Assembly: GCA_023055505.1 (NCBI GenBank)
Contig: JALIRH010000002.1
Span: forward strand, 3,962,001-4,026,000
DNA from: Callipepla californica brunnescens
Taxonomy: Eukaryota; Chordata; Aves; Galliformes; Odontophoridae
DNA: 64,000 nucleotides
Direction: 5' to 3'
Positions 36,240 to 47,400 of this stretch are shown piece after piece. The translations under genes and the position numbers were made by a program. The notes under the pieces were generated by a model. The model ran no database searches. It was not told the DNA's origin and saw only the letters and a list, made by a program, of their open reading frames with translations. Every line of letters starts with the position of its first letter. Position 1 is the stretch's first letter.

Positions 36240-36545
36240 TGGCTTGTTTGAGGATCTACAGCTCCTGAAAGGAGACTGTAGTGAGGTGGGGGTAAACTTC
36301 TTCTCCCTGGTAACTAGTGATACAATGAGAGGAAATAAGCTCAAGTTGTGCCAGGGGAGGTTCAGGTTGGATATTAGAAAAAAATTCTTCTCAGAAAGAG
36401 TGGTAAAGTATTGGAACAGGCTGCACAGGGAGGTGGTGGAATCACCATCCCTGGTGGTGTTCAGGAAGGATGAACAGGGGGATTTGGAATTAGATCATCT
36501 TAAAGTCGCTTCCAATCCAAACCATTCTATGATTCTATGATTCCG
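36240..36545 (+). mobile_element. CR1 LINE fragment with ORF2 tail
   Basis: 'ctcctgaaaggagactgtag', 'tgccaggggaggttcaggtt', 'tggaacaggctgcacaggga' and two clean octamers 'attctatgattctatgat'. The frame 36244-36540 carries [20 protein letters not shown] and [12 protein letters not shown], then runs out of homology after a deletion that joins it to 'gatttggaattagatcatct'. Confidence 0.94.
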
Positions 36546-37346
36546 TAACTGAAAAACAATGTTGCTTTAGGAAAATAGAAAATACCTGATCTCCTGATAC
36601 TCTGTTTAACTTGACTCCAAAATCAGTTTTTCCCCTGAACAGATATTGATATTTATATATCTGTGAACAAAAGGAAAGAAGCTTGAAGTTCAACACATTT
36701 TCACTCCTGAATGCAAAAGATCCGCATAGCACTGTTAACAGCCTGTCCAGTTCGGCAGTGTCTATTTTCTCACTTAAGGATTTTGTTAACTCAGATTCCT
36801 AAAATTGGGCTGATCACACTTTGCTCCTTCTATATGAGCTGTCCTAGATTAAAAAATGCCAAATAATAAGCACCCGAGCTCAGTTCTGTGATAATGTATT
36901 ACAAATGTACATTAGAAATTATTGGATTATGTGTCTTACAGAACAAGGCAACTTTGTAATAAGTGGCAAAATAGCCCTATCATAAAACATGTAAATGGTA
37001 ATTCTTCAGTTGAATATGACATCAATATTTTGTCATTTGTTGTTTATACTTCATAGCACAAATCATGGCCATACATATTACTCAAATGACTATCACAGGG
37101 CAGGCTGTACAGTAACAGTGCTCTTTAACTCTGTGCAGATATAGAAACAATCAGCTTTAAACAACATTAGAACAGGATCTGTGGTGGTCCCTGATATGAA
37201 GAACAGTAGCAGAGCATGTAGAACTAAAGAGATTGCTCTATTGCAAGAAACTCCGCAGTTCTTGGGTTTACAGGGGATGTCTTAATTTACTATCCTGAAT
37301 GTTTACATGTTTGCTTTAGAATCTGGCGTTCTTTCTTGATACTGGC

Positions 37347-37375
37347 TTTTATTTATTTATTTATTCATTTATTTT
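37347..37375. repeat. (TTTA)n microsatellite
   Basis: Tetranucleotide tract with one TTCA interruption. Confidence 0.9.
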
Positions 37376-37750
37376 TCTTTCATTGATTTTGGTTTAACTA
37401 CTTTTGGCCTCAAGGATGTCAGGATCTCACCAGAGGAGCCAGAATATTAATCCTAGCTCTGGTAAAACATTTCTTGTGATGCTTCTCAGGGAGGGAGAGT
37501 AGGAGCATTGACCGTAATTCTGATCTTCTGGCAGAGTGAAGTCAGCTGTCCACTTTTGGTCAGGATCTGTGAAGTGCATTTTTTTTACAGTGTAGTGGAA
37601 GGATATATCCTAGAAGATGTGTATCTGTTGGTGGATATTTTATTAGTGTACGGTGTTGGAAAGAACTGAGCACTGGGCACATTACCTGGGAGATTACTTT
37701 TCTGTTTCAATACTTTCTCCCCAAGGAAGACAGAACAGAAATTGTTGTAA

Positions 37751-37772
37751 TCAAGTACTGTACAGTACTTGA
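37751..37772. repeat. Perfect 22-bp palindrome
   Basis: The half-site TCAAGTACTGT is followed directly by its reverse complement ACAGTACTTGA, with GTAC in the centre. It is less AT-biased than the other palindromes here, so less easily explained by composition. Confidence 0.92.
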
Positions 37773-39068
37773 AAATGTATTAGCTATTTCAGAAAGAACA
37801 TACTATAATATAGCCTCTGCCCCAAAAGAATTGCAGTGAAAATAGTCTACATACAACATTATTTCTGTTCTTATTACCAATAACTGATGTGGCCATTTCA
37901 CAGTGGGGCGCAGCTTCAGCTGGGAAGGAAGGCAGGTAGGTCTGCCTGGCCTTGCCCTGGAAGCTGTTGGAGTATTAGACACATACTCACTTATTTTGTG
38001 AGCAAACAGTTACTGTTGAGGTGAGTAAATGCCCTTTATTGATTCATCCTAATCCCATACCCCTGGCCAAGAAGCAGAAGTGGAGCTTGCAAAGAGTTCT
38101 GGAATTATCACAGCATCATCCTGGGTTTGTAATTTCTGTGACACAAACAGGCCAGCCATGCTCATCACAGTCCTAAGCACTCTCATTTCATTGATATAAC
38201 ACAATTCCTTTCTTGCACATGGATTAGAATATGTAATTTAGAAGCACTCGAACTTGTGGAACAACAGTTAAAATAGGCTGGTTTTAGATGAATGGTCTGT
38301 TTTAAGTGAAAAAGAGTTCATGTAGATGTATGCTGAATGGAAAAGTGCTGTGGGTCAAAGACCCTTGAAAGATGTTATATGACTACCTCTTTTCCTAGGT
38401 CAGATCTAATTTAGTGATGCAATTATATGATAAAGGCAACTGAATATCACTGTACAAATGTAGTCCTGCTGTAGGCAACAGGTAAAACTAAGGTCAAGGC
38501 AGCAAAAATGCTTACGTGTTCTGCAGTAACAGTGGTGTTGGTTATTCTTTGCTGATGAAATTCCGATGCCTTGTTACAGGAAAACAAACAAGAGGAATGG
38601 AAAGTGGTTTCTCCTATAACCTAGCATTAAAGAATGCCTGTCCCCATCACACGCCTCTCTAGGTGCTGATATGTTTTCCTTCTGGTGCAGCATGCTCTGC
38701 ATTTCTAAAAGGCTTCTTGTTTGACCTCATCATTAAGTTTTTATTTTACTTTTGATTGTAGTGACTAAATATAACAATACATGATTTAAAGAGGAGACAG
38801 AAATAAATGTTAGAGAAAACAAACAGCCTCCCCCCCTGCCAAAATGCTGAATGGCATAGCAGAGAATGGTTAAAAGAATCCGATTTAATTAGGGTTCATT
38901 TCAGCACTGAAAATTTCATTTATGCACACTATTAAAATAATCTTCTGCATTAATACCAATTTGCATCATCAAAATAGCACTTCATCTATTATTCATATGG
39001 TATTGTAATTTCTCCCAACTGAGAGGGTGAAGCATGGTAAAACTCTTCTGCTAAATACTGCACAGATA

Positions 39069-39110
39069 TTAAGATATCAGTAATATCTTAAGCTTTTTTT
39101 TTTTTTTCTT
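39069..39110 (+). repeat. Hairpin with 9-bp stem followed by T-tract
   Basis: TTAAGATAT, a 5-base loop, then ATATCTTAA, closely followed by a run of about 15 T. The shape resembles a bacterial terminator, but this is vertebrate DNA and no transcript is evident, so no function is claimed. Confidence 0.6.
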
Positions 39111-40173
39111 TTCCTACCACATTAGATACCCCACACAGCCTCTTCTCTTCCCTGGTTCTACATAATGACCACTGCAGAGAGTTTAATAATCATCACACAT
39201 TTCCCATGTCCCTATGGCCAAAGGATCCCTCTTCCACAGGCAGTCTTGTAAAATCAACCATTTTTTGCTGGCTGCCAAAGTGCAACCTCAGTCAGGAAAG
39301 GGTGGAGGGGTTGTTTAGGCAAGAGAGTAACTCTTAAAGGGAGAGCAAATACAAATCTTTCTTCTCTAGTGTATAGGGTGAGAGAGGGATTGATGTGCAG
39401 AGCGCAGTGCAGTTGGAAACTCATGTAGCCTTGTCTTGGAAGTGGCAGACTGTTGTCTCCTATGCAGAAACATGTGACTCATGATAGTTTGTGGTTGTCA
39501 CTCACTCTGGATAGTTTCCCCCAGTGTGTAGGATGTTTCAACAACACAAGGCCTCTGACTCTTCAAGGAGACAGAGATAATGGGCACAATTTTATTTCTA
39601 TTTTATTTCTGAGCCTGACTCTCATTATATTAAGGAGACAGACTAAAGTCTTCTTTAGACAAGTTTGGTACCTTAGAAAAGTCTTTCAGCAATATAGTTT
39701 TAATCTACTGGAAATCACAGTTCCCTGAAATGCTTGTTGGGAAGATTATTTTTTCATCTACACACTTCTGTAGTGAAATTAAAAACTTTCAGATCATTAG
39801 TTAAAGAGAAGTTTCCCTTATAACATATCAGGCTGAAAAAATGAGTAGGCAGAGACATTTGAGCACTGAATGTGTCAAGCATCAACTTATATCCCATGTG
39901 GGGAAGGACAGATGACCTAGCAGAACTTTAATATTCTGTGCTGGAATGAGTCACTGTGCTCCTACTGATTAATACAAAGGAAGAAATAATTGTCAACAAA
40001 GACTGCTGCTAATCACTGATTAACAAGCTGGAAGAAGGACGGTAGGTAGATCAGAGGTAATTTTACTTTGGCCAAAGGAAGAGGTCTAAGCAGAAGTTTG
40101 ATTTGTCAGAAATGAAAAGAGCACCTCACTTAGCATTTCTTGTCTTTGGGACTCAAGTGGCCTTTCTTCTGCT

Positions 40174-40352
40174 TAGAATCATAGAATCTTTGGAGTTGGA
40201 AGGGACCTTTAAAGGTCATCTAGTCCAACTCCTCCACAATGAATAACAACATCCACAGGTACATCAGATTGCCCAGGGCCTGGTCCAGCCTGGCCTTGAA
40301 AGTCTTCAGGGATAGGGCATCCACCACATCTCTGAGCAATCTCTGTTTGTTG
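40174..40352 (-). mobile_element. CR1 3'-end fragment (type II)
   Basis: 'agaatcatagaatctttgga', 'gttggaagggacctttaaag', 'gtcatctagtccaactcctc' and 'cctggccttgaaagtcttca'. Ends near 'ctctgagcaatctctg', at the start of the ORF2 tail. Confidence 0.92.
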
Positions 40353-40870
40353 GTTTTGAGTCTGCAGCAAAGCATAATATGATGCTGCAATGTTTAAAGA
40401 GCAATAATCCTGTAGAATTGGAAATCAATAACCCTAAATATCAGAAACCTTATAAAAGGGATTATAAAAGGTCTTGCTTTATTACCCTTGTAGTTTTATT
40501 AATCTGTATATAGCTATTTTTGCACCTGGGCTGGTGTTCAATAATTCTTGTTTGTTATATTCCTGGCTTTTTAGAATATTGTAAGCACTGTAGGGAAAAT
40601 GTACATTAAAGTATGAGTAAGCCTGACTGATCGTCGAGAAACTGCCTGTGGGAAGGACAATTCTATAAAGACCTAAGTGTGATGGGATCATAAACTTGTG
40701 GAAAGAGGTTGAATTTTCAGTGCATTTGGAAAGCCATTAACATGCATTATGGACAGATTTCCATCACTCATGCTGCTTCATGTGACCAAAAATATGATTT
40801 TAGTGAACATACAGCAAAAAGTTATGAACAGACTGCAGCCCCCATTCCTCTTTCCCCTGTGTTGCTTAAT

Positions 40871-40894
40871 TAATTCAATTAATTAATTGAATTA
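40871..40894. repeat. Perfect 24-bp palindrome
   Basis: The half-site TAATTCAATTAA is followed by its exact reverse complement. Composed of TTAA/ATTA words, so base composition makes it more likely by chance, but the symmetry is complete. Confidence 0.92.
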
Positions 40895-41822
40895 TATTAA
40901 TCTCCCTGCACTTAATCTGTTTGCTTGTGACCACAAGGAAGACACAGAAGTCGCCTGCTTAGTTTTAAGCAGGGAGTTGCTTCATACTTGGCTCTCAAAT
41001 GTGTCATATATTGCTGTTCTCCCTTATAACCTTCAACTTTTAAACTTTAAAATTTGAAAGCCAGAAGGAACTACAGTAACTACCCAGTTTGAAATGCTAG
41101 ATGTGCTTTAACTGAACTATTTCTTTTTCTTTGAAAATAAACGGAAGGCCACTTGATTAAATGCCTTCTCTTTTGCAAAGCTTGAATGCAAAACAATGTG
41201 AACCAATGGATTAAGAATGCCTTGAGTAGTTACTATTCCAAAATCCACCAAATCCAATAGTGTTCTTTCCTATTACTTATATAAGAACTCAACCATGCAT
41301 AGCTTTTTTAGCATAATAACTTTGGATAGCTGGATTAACAAGTGTTAGACTTTAATGCCAAGAATTATGGTTCATTGTGGCATTAATATTTCTTAATGAT
41401 CATGGTTTAATGATCAAGTTCTCTGTTATATTTCTCCAGTGTTTCTAACATTTTGTTCTTCAGGAGGAGGCTGCATCTCAGTCTGAATTCATACAGTGAC
41501 GATAGTAAAAAGGATTGGAGTTTAATAGGAATTTAATTGATACCTAGGGTATTTTGTTTCATTGTGGATGTAGTATTTTTATTGATCAAGTATGAATCAG
41601 AATAAAGTAATAAGGTTTTAAACGGTAGATGACTAATGTCCAGCTTGCATATTCTACACTTTTACTCCTGAGTGAACAAGGGAAACAGAAGTCAGCTTGT
41701 CTAGGCCCTGGTGCACATTTTTACCAGTTCATATGTATTTCCTGATGTAAGGCATGGGTTAGAGGCTTCAAACTGTAATATTTGGGTTTTGGTTTGCATT
41801 CAATCATTTATTATCTTTTAAG

Positions 41823-41874
41823 TTATTTATTTTTTTATTTATTATTCCTTATTTTATTTATTTATTTATTATTT
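41823..41874. repeat. TTTA-rich low-complexity tract
   Basis: Imperfect TTTA/TTA repeats with T-runs. Confidence 0.85.
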
Positions 41875-41957
41875 CAGTTATTGTCCTTGAGGACAGTCAT
41901 CATGTGGAATAAGCTCAGACATCTTTGATCAGAATGCAAAATTGCATGGGAGTTTCT

Positions 41958-42081
41958 GCATGACATGATAGGGAATGTGTTTGCTGAAGAGACAATAAAT
42001 AGGCGCTGTTAGACAAGTTCCTCTGAATGAGTTAGACCAGCAGAGTATTTGTCCTTGATTACATCTTTATAAACTAGTTCC
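41958..42081 (-). repeat. Unrecognised 124-bp dispersed repeat, copy A
   Basis: The reverse complement of this segment matches 49,194-49,316 almost base for base. On the minus strand it begins GGAACTAGTTTATAAAG, contains GAGGAACTTGTCTAACAG, and ends CCCTATCATGTCATGC. Homology ends at 42,081, where the giant TTCC array starts. On the minus strand it has an open 22-codon frame ending ...GLTHSEELV-stop that is continuous with the array's stop-free purine frame. I do not recognise the family; it is not CR1. It may be a piece of an unnamed transposon or LTR, or an old duplicated fragment. Confidence 0.8.
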
Positions 42082-43423
42082 CCTTCCTTTCCCTCCCTCC
42101 CTTCCTTCCTCCCTCCCTTCCTTCCTCCCTCCCTCCCTCCCTCCCTCCCTCCCTCCCTCCCTCCCTTCCTTCCTTCCTTCCTTCCTTCCTTCCTTCCTTC
42201 CTTCCTTCCTTCCTTCCTTCCTTCCTTCCTTCCTTCCTTCCTTCCTTCCTTCCTTCCTTCCTTCCTTCCTTCCTTCCTTCCTTCCTTCCTTCCTTCCTTC
42301 CTTCCTTCCTTCCTTCCTTCCTTCCTTCCTTCCTTCCTTCCTTCCTTCCTTCCTTCCTTCCTTCCTTCCTTCCTTCCTTCCTTCCTTCCTTCCTTCCTTC
42401 CTTCCTTCCTTCCTTCCTTCCTTCCTTCCTTCCTTCCTTCCTTCCTTCCTTCCTTCCTTCCTCTCCTTCCTCTCCTTCCTTCCTTCCTTCCTCTCCTTCC
42501 TCTCCTTCCTCTCCTTCCTCTCCTTCCTCTCCTTCCTTCCTCTCCTTCCTTCCTTCCTTCCTTCCTTCCTTCCTTCCTTCCTTCCTTCCTTCCTTCCTTC
42601 CTTCCTTCCTTCCTTCCTTCCTTCCTTCCTTCCTTCCTTCCTTCCTTCCTTCCTTCCTTCCTTCCTTCCTTCCTTCCTTCCTTCCTTCCTTCCTTCCTTC
42701 CTTCCTTCCTTCCTTCCTTCCTTCCTTCCTTCCTTCCTTCCTTCCTTCCTTCCTTCCTTCCTTCCTTCCTTCCTTCCTTCCTTCCTTCCTTCCTTCCTTC
42801 CTTCCTTCCTTCCTTCCTTCCTTCCTTCCTTCCTTCCTTCCTTCCTTCCTTCCTTCCTTCCTTCCTTCCTTCCTTCCTCTCCTTCCTCTCCTTCCTCTCC
42901 TTCCTCTCCTTCCTTCCTCTCCTTCCTTCCTCTCCTTCCTTCCTCTCCTTCCTTCCTCTCCTTCCTTCCTCTCCTTCCTCTCCTTCCTCTCCTTCCTCTC
43001 CTTCCTTCCTCTCCTTCCTTCCTTCCTTCCTTCCTTCCTTCCTTCCTTCCTTCCTTCCTTCCTTCCTTCCTTCCTTCCTTCCTTCCTTCCTTCCTTCCTT
43101 CCTTCCTTCCTTCCTTCCTTCCTTCCTTCCTTCCTTCCTTCCTTCCTTCCTTCCTTCCTTCCTTCCTTCCTTCCTTCCTTCCTTCCTTCCTTCCTTCCTT
43201 CCTTCCTTCCTTCCTTCCTTCCTTCCTTCCTTCCTTCCTTCCTTCCTTCCTTCCTTCCTTCCTTCCTTCCTTCCTTCCTTCCTTCCTTCCTTCCTTCCTT
43301 CCTCTCCTTCCTCTCCTTCCTCTCCTTCCTCTCCTTCCTCTCCTTCCTTCCTCTCCTTCCTCTCCTTCCCCATCTTCCTTCCTCTCCTTCTTCTCCTTCC
43401 TCTCCTTTCTCTCATTTCTCTCT
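42079..43423. repeat. Giant (TTCC)n / (GGAA)n array, ~1.35 kb
   Basis: Almost only C and T on the plus strand, so the minus strand is nearly pure purine. Order: a CCCT/TTCC transition (42,079-42,164), pure TTCC block 1 (42,165-42,460), interrupted block (42,461-42,544), pure block 2 (42,545-42,877), interrupted block (42,878-43,012), pure block 3 (43,013-43,302), interrupted tail (43,303-43,423). Interrupted blocks are built of 9-bp CTCTCCTTC and 13-bp CTCTCCTTCCTTC units. A 468-codon minus-strand frame (42009-43415) exists only because a purine strand lacks T and so cannot hold a stop codon; it is not a gene. Confidence 0.97.
42125..42166. repeat. (CCCT)n sub-block, G-rich on the minus strand
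   Basis: About ten CCC runs spaced by single T. The minus strand reads GGGAGGGAGGGA, which meets the usual sequence rule for G-quadruplex formation. Confidence 0.9.
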
Positions 43424-43428
43424 TTGTT

Positions 43429-43495
43429 CAGGTACTTAATAGCATTTATGAGATCTCCCTGAACTACATCTTCTGTAAGCTAAACTGTCCCAGCA
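43429..43495 (-). mobile_element. CR1 ORF2-region fragment beside the GGAA array
   Basis: 'ttcaggtacttaatagcatt', 'tatgagatctccctgaacta' and 'catcttctgtaagctaaac' align with the CR1 stretch that on the sense strand reads 'gttcagcctggagaagagaa' through 'ttccagtacctgaa'. No 3' end is present. Divergent, so moderate confidence. Confidence 0.6.
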
Positions 43496-44251
43496 GAAAT
43501 CAGAAGGACTAAAACACAATGAATCATCACAAGTTCTGGAAGTGGTAGGTTACAGTGACTGGAATTACAGCTGTCATGATTAAACTGTAAAATAATATTA
43601 GATTCATCAGAGCCTTGTGAACTGAAGCTACGACATTGCTATTTCAGGTGAAAGGGATGCATTTTCCCATCTGTTCTTTCTGTCCCAGTAGTTAAGCAGA
43701 TTAATTATTGGCAAGATTCCAGCACATTAGGTATTGATTTGCCTGAATTATTTTTCTGTGTTATTGAAGGACTGTATTGAGGGATTTCATACTTTTTAAA
43801 TAAAAAACCTCGAGCCTATAATCTTTATAGAGCAGGTTTCACTAGGCCTTCACTCTCTGAAGCATGTTTTTGATGGGCATTTACCAGTGTAACAAAGTCA
43901 TCAGAAGACGATTTGCTACTGCTCAGAAACTCCTGAGGGCTGTAACAAGGCAGAGGGCTGCCAGCCAGCTTACAGTAAAGACATTTTCCTTTCTCACTAT
44001 TGCTTTCCTCTAGGATGATAATTCAGCTGAGACATACATAATAAAATAAGCAACATCACCATACTGCACTGAGGATATTACAAAGACACAGGAGCTGTCA
44101 CAACATTCATAAAAGTTCTGACAGTGCTTGTCCCATGCCCTGGATAATGTTGTTTAGTAGGAAGGCTCAGCCTAATTTTTCATGGTTTTGGGTTTGTCTG
44201 AAAGAGCATGGAAAGAATAGATGAAGATCAACCATGAAGAAAAGCCCAAAG
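43496..44251. other. Unique sequence, no gene seen
   Basis: No frame or repeat of note. Confidence 0.6.
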
Positions 44252-44460
44252 ATCATAGAATCATAGTATCATAGAAACATAGAATCATAGAATGGCTTGG
44301 GATGGAAAGGACCTCAAAGATCATCCAGTTCCAACCCGCTGCTGCAGACACAGTTGCCACCCACCAGATCAGGTTGTCAAGGGCCCCATCCAACCTGGCC
44401 TTGAAGCCAGGGATGGAAGAAGCTTCTCTGGGCAGCCTGTTCCAGTACTTCAGACAAATT
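44252..44460 (-). mobile_element. CR1 3'-end fragment (type II) with expanded terminal repeats
   Basis: The terminal repeat is five units long ('catagaatcatagtatcata' and on), longer than the usual two or three. Then 'atggcttgggatggaaagga', 'gttccaacccgctgctgcag' and 'ctgggcagcctgttccagta'. A ~10-bp deletion removes part of 'tggccttgaacacctccag'. Confidence 0.94.
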
Positions 44461-47400
44461 AGGACCCGCTCTACCTTGTCTGATGGAGGGCATGACTTTT
44501 GGATTTTCTAGTCTTGCAGGCAATGAATGATTTACTTCTCTTCTATTTTTGGAGCTCCCTTGGAAATGCTCTGGCTATCTTTGTTCTTGCAAGCAATCAA
44601 AACCGAATGGTAATTATGGTAGAAGAAGAGAATGTATGAACTGATGTAAGAAACAAAGATGCCCATCTATGACATGTGTATACTTACTTCGAGGAGATTT
44701 TCTCTGTTTGAGCCCACTTGCTCAGCTCTCTCAACTGTGATGCTATCCTTCACCATGGCTCTCATATTTGGAATTGCAGTCATTGACTGGGATCTCAGTA
44801 ATGAGAGAAACATTTCCCCAAAGACTCATTTTGTGCTTGGGATTCTGCTCAAGTTCAAATCTTGTTCCTTGAGCATGTTCTGTCACTGGTAAAATTGATA
44901 CATAACCAAGATACAACACATTCACTTTTATTCCAAAGGATTTTTCTTTGGCATATCTATCTTCAGAGGTTTGATGCATTTGAGCATTAATGGCCAGGTG
45001 CTTGCAACTTGGCAGGCAATAAACAAAATTTGCTAATCAAAGTTAATAGTAATGTTGTCAGTGAAGGAAACCTTTCCTCTGAATGAGTAGGGGGTTTTAA
45101 ACACCGTACTAGTTCTGTAAATTATTGAAAAGTGTATGGAAGCATCAGCTGAGAACTACACTTAAAAAAGCACACATAGGAGGAGAATATCTGCAAATGT
45201 CTGTATTCATGGCTAGATACTCAAGGTGCTAAGTGTCATTTAATTCATGGCAGATTTGAGACAAATAGCACAAAAATTTGTCTTTGAAGGTGGGTGTGGT
45301 GCATAGTCTCAGTGGGTAAGTTAGGATAAAAGCTGAATCTTAACTTATGATTTCTCAGAACAACCAGAATACTGAAATATCACCAGTTTTATCTTTGCTG
45401 GCCTGATACACTCTGGAGTTTCCAGCCATGACAAGTCACTGAGAGGTAAAAACACAAGGAAATTACAACATCAAAACGTATGTTGATACCTGTTGCATTA
45501 AACATGGAAACTGAAAGGAGTAGGCAGTGAGAATACATGTAAACAGTTTGGGGAGAACACAGCTGTTTTATGCCATTTGGAAGCCTGAGAGCCAGAAATC
45601 AAATATGAGTTGAAGAACTGCTGATGTGGGAAACCAAACAAGTAGAACTAAGATACAATTTGGGTAAATTATGCAGGTTTCTTCTAGTACAGCAGAGCAA
45701 TTGTGTTTTCCCTCAGGTCTTTCCCTGACTACTGATATTTTTGTATTTGCAGGTAATCTTTATTTTATCTTTTTTTTCTCTTCATTTCCATTATTGGAAA
45801 ATGCTTAATCTTGTGGCTTAATCTAGCCACGTTGGTAGAAATGATCAATCAGTTATGGGAACTCAGAAGGTCTTAGGTAAAAGAAGTGGAACTCGTCAAA
45901 CACTTGCAGAAAGGTTGTGGGCTTTGGCAGCTCTTCTAAACCAAGTGAGGTCGAGTAGTGAGGGATCAGCAAGGAAAACACAGCTCCATAAGCAGCACTT
46001 CATCCTTTCAAGTAATTTAGTACAGTTCTTCCAAAACAGTGTCATTAAATGTCATATTGTTTTTGAGTGAACAGCTATTGGAAAGTAATCATGCTCAAGT
46101 CCTGGTTGTCTTTCTTGAGTTCAGTTTTGGTTTCAGGGGAGTTAAGAACTGCTTCATTACTTTCAATTTGGCAAGAGTGTTAGATGTTACCATCCCTATG
46201 ATACTGAAGTGGAGTTTTATCTGTTGAGTTACTGTAGTGCATCATTCCTTATTTACTGCTTATGAATGCATCCCTCCTAAGATAAATGGAATTTTTAAGC
46301 TGAATCTAGACTTCAGCTTGAATGGAATCCAAAATCTGGCTTAAGATTTACTTTTTTCTTGAGTTAAAGCTAAATTGAGTTGGTCAGTATATGTCATGTC
46401 CCTCCCAAAAGTGAAAGGAAGGGATGAGCAGGGGTGAAATCTCTTTTGAAAGTGAATTTCTTGTTACTTTTTCTTTTTCTTTTTCCTTGAGTTGGAATTA
46501 AAGCCAAACTGTTTCCTTGAAAAAACGTTGGATTTAAATATATACAAAATCGTAACAGCTCAAGGCACACATGAAACAAGATAGGAGTTGAGTAAAAATG
46601 TTTCCTCATGTGATTACTTGTTTTACATGTAAAAAGGCCTCTAAAATTCTAAGTTCTGAAAAATGAAGGTGTATACCAGCTCTGCAGAAGCAGTCAGAAT
46701 TGAGACGAGATGTTCTTTGCTCTTGTACCATCACTAGAAGCATGAGTACTTTGAGAAGAGAGTCTCACTTTACCAGGTGTTCCTGTGTCAGCAACTTACC
46801 ACTTCTCTGCAAGTTATATAAAGAGACGACTCAGGCATGAAGAGCCTTGTTGAAAGTTTGCTCAAGTGACACTTCTCATTGACATCTATGATGTTTGGAC
46901 CAGGCTCTGAGGCCACAAGAGCATCCAAACACTCCTGAAGGGTTGCAGCTGACCTGATGGATTATGAGGCTCAAGGACAGTACAGTTTGTCTTCCCACTG
47001 ATATTATTCAAAAAAGTTAAAACATTGCCCTCTAACAAAATGTGTGGATATTTAAGCATGACAGCCCTGGAAAGTGCCACATCCCTCACTTACTGTAGAT
47101 ACTCCTGGGGAAACTTTGCTAATAGGATTTAACAGTCTGTTGCACATGGAAGCCAGTGGCATTTAAAAACAACAACAACAACAAAAAAAACTACCTTTGT
47201 TCTTTTATCACTCTTTTGTTCAAAGCTGCTAGATTGAAGTTTACTCAGTAAATATGCACAGACTTAAGAGTAGCTCCCTGATTGCATGGACTGAAATGGG
47301 AAAATTTCCCTTTTGTCTAATCTAATTTACTGTCAGTATCAAGACTGTCAATAGAAAAGAGTCACCAGTATGACATGCACATGAAAATAATTCATTTCTC

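Larger units (their letters stand above)
36546..40173. other. 3.6 kb of unique sequence, few repeats, no gene supported
   Basis: Holds a (TTTA)n tract (37,347-37,375), a perfect 22-bp palindrome (37,751-37,772), a 9-bp-stem hairpin followed by a T-tract (39,069-39,110) and an AT-rich block at 38,875-39,015 that reads like a candidate conserved non-coding element. The frame 39453-39728 (91 codons) has no known family. Confidence 0.5.
40353..41957. other. Unique AT-rich sequence, no gene supported
   Basis: Includes a perfect 24-bp palindrome (40,871-40,894) and a TTTA-rich tract (41,823-41,874). No reading frame of note. Confidence 0.55.

Noticed and set aside
39069..39110. Hairpin plus T-tract as a transcription terminator
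   Set aside because: Intrinsic terminators of this form are bacterial, and no RNA polymerase III gene is visible upstream.
42009..43415. 468-codon minus-strand open frame rich in KEGR and EEG
   Set aside because: It is the translation of the GGAA array. A strand with no T cannot contain TAA, TAG or TGA, so it is open in all frames by composition alone.
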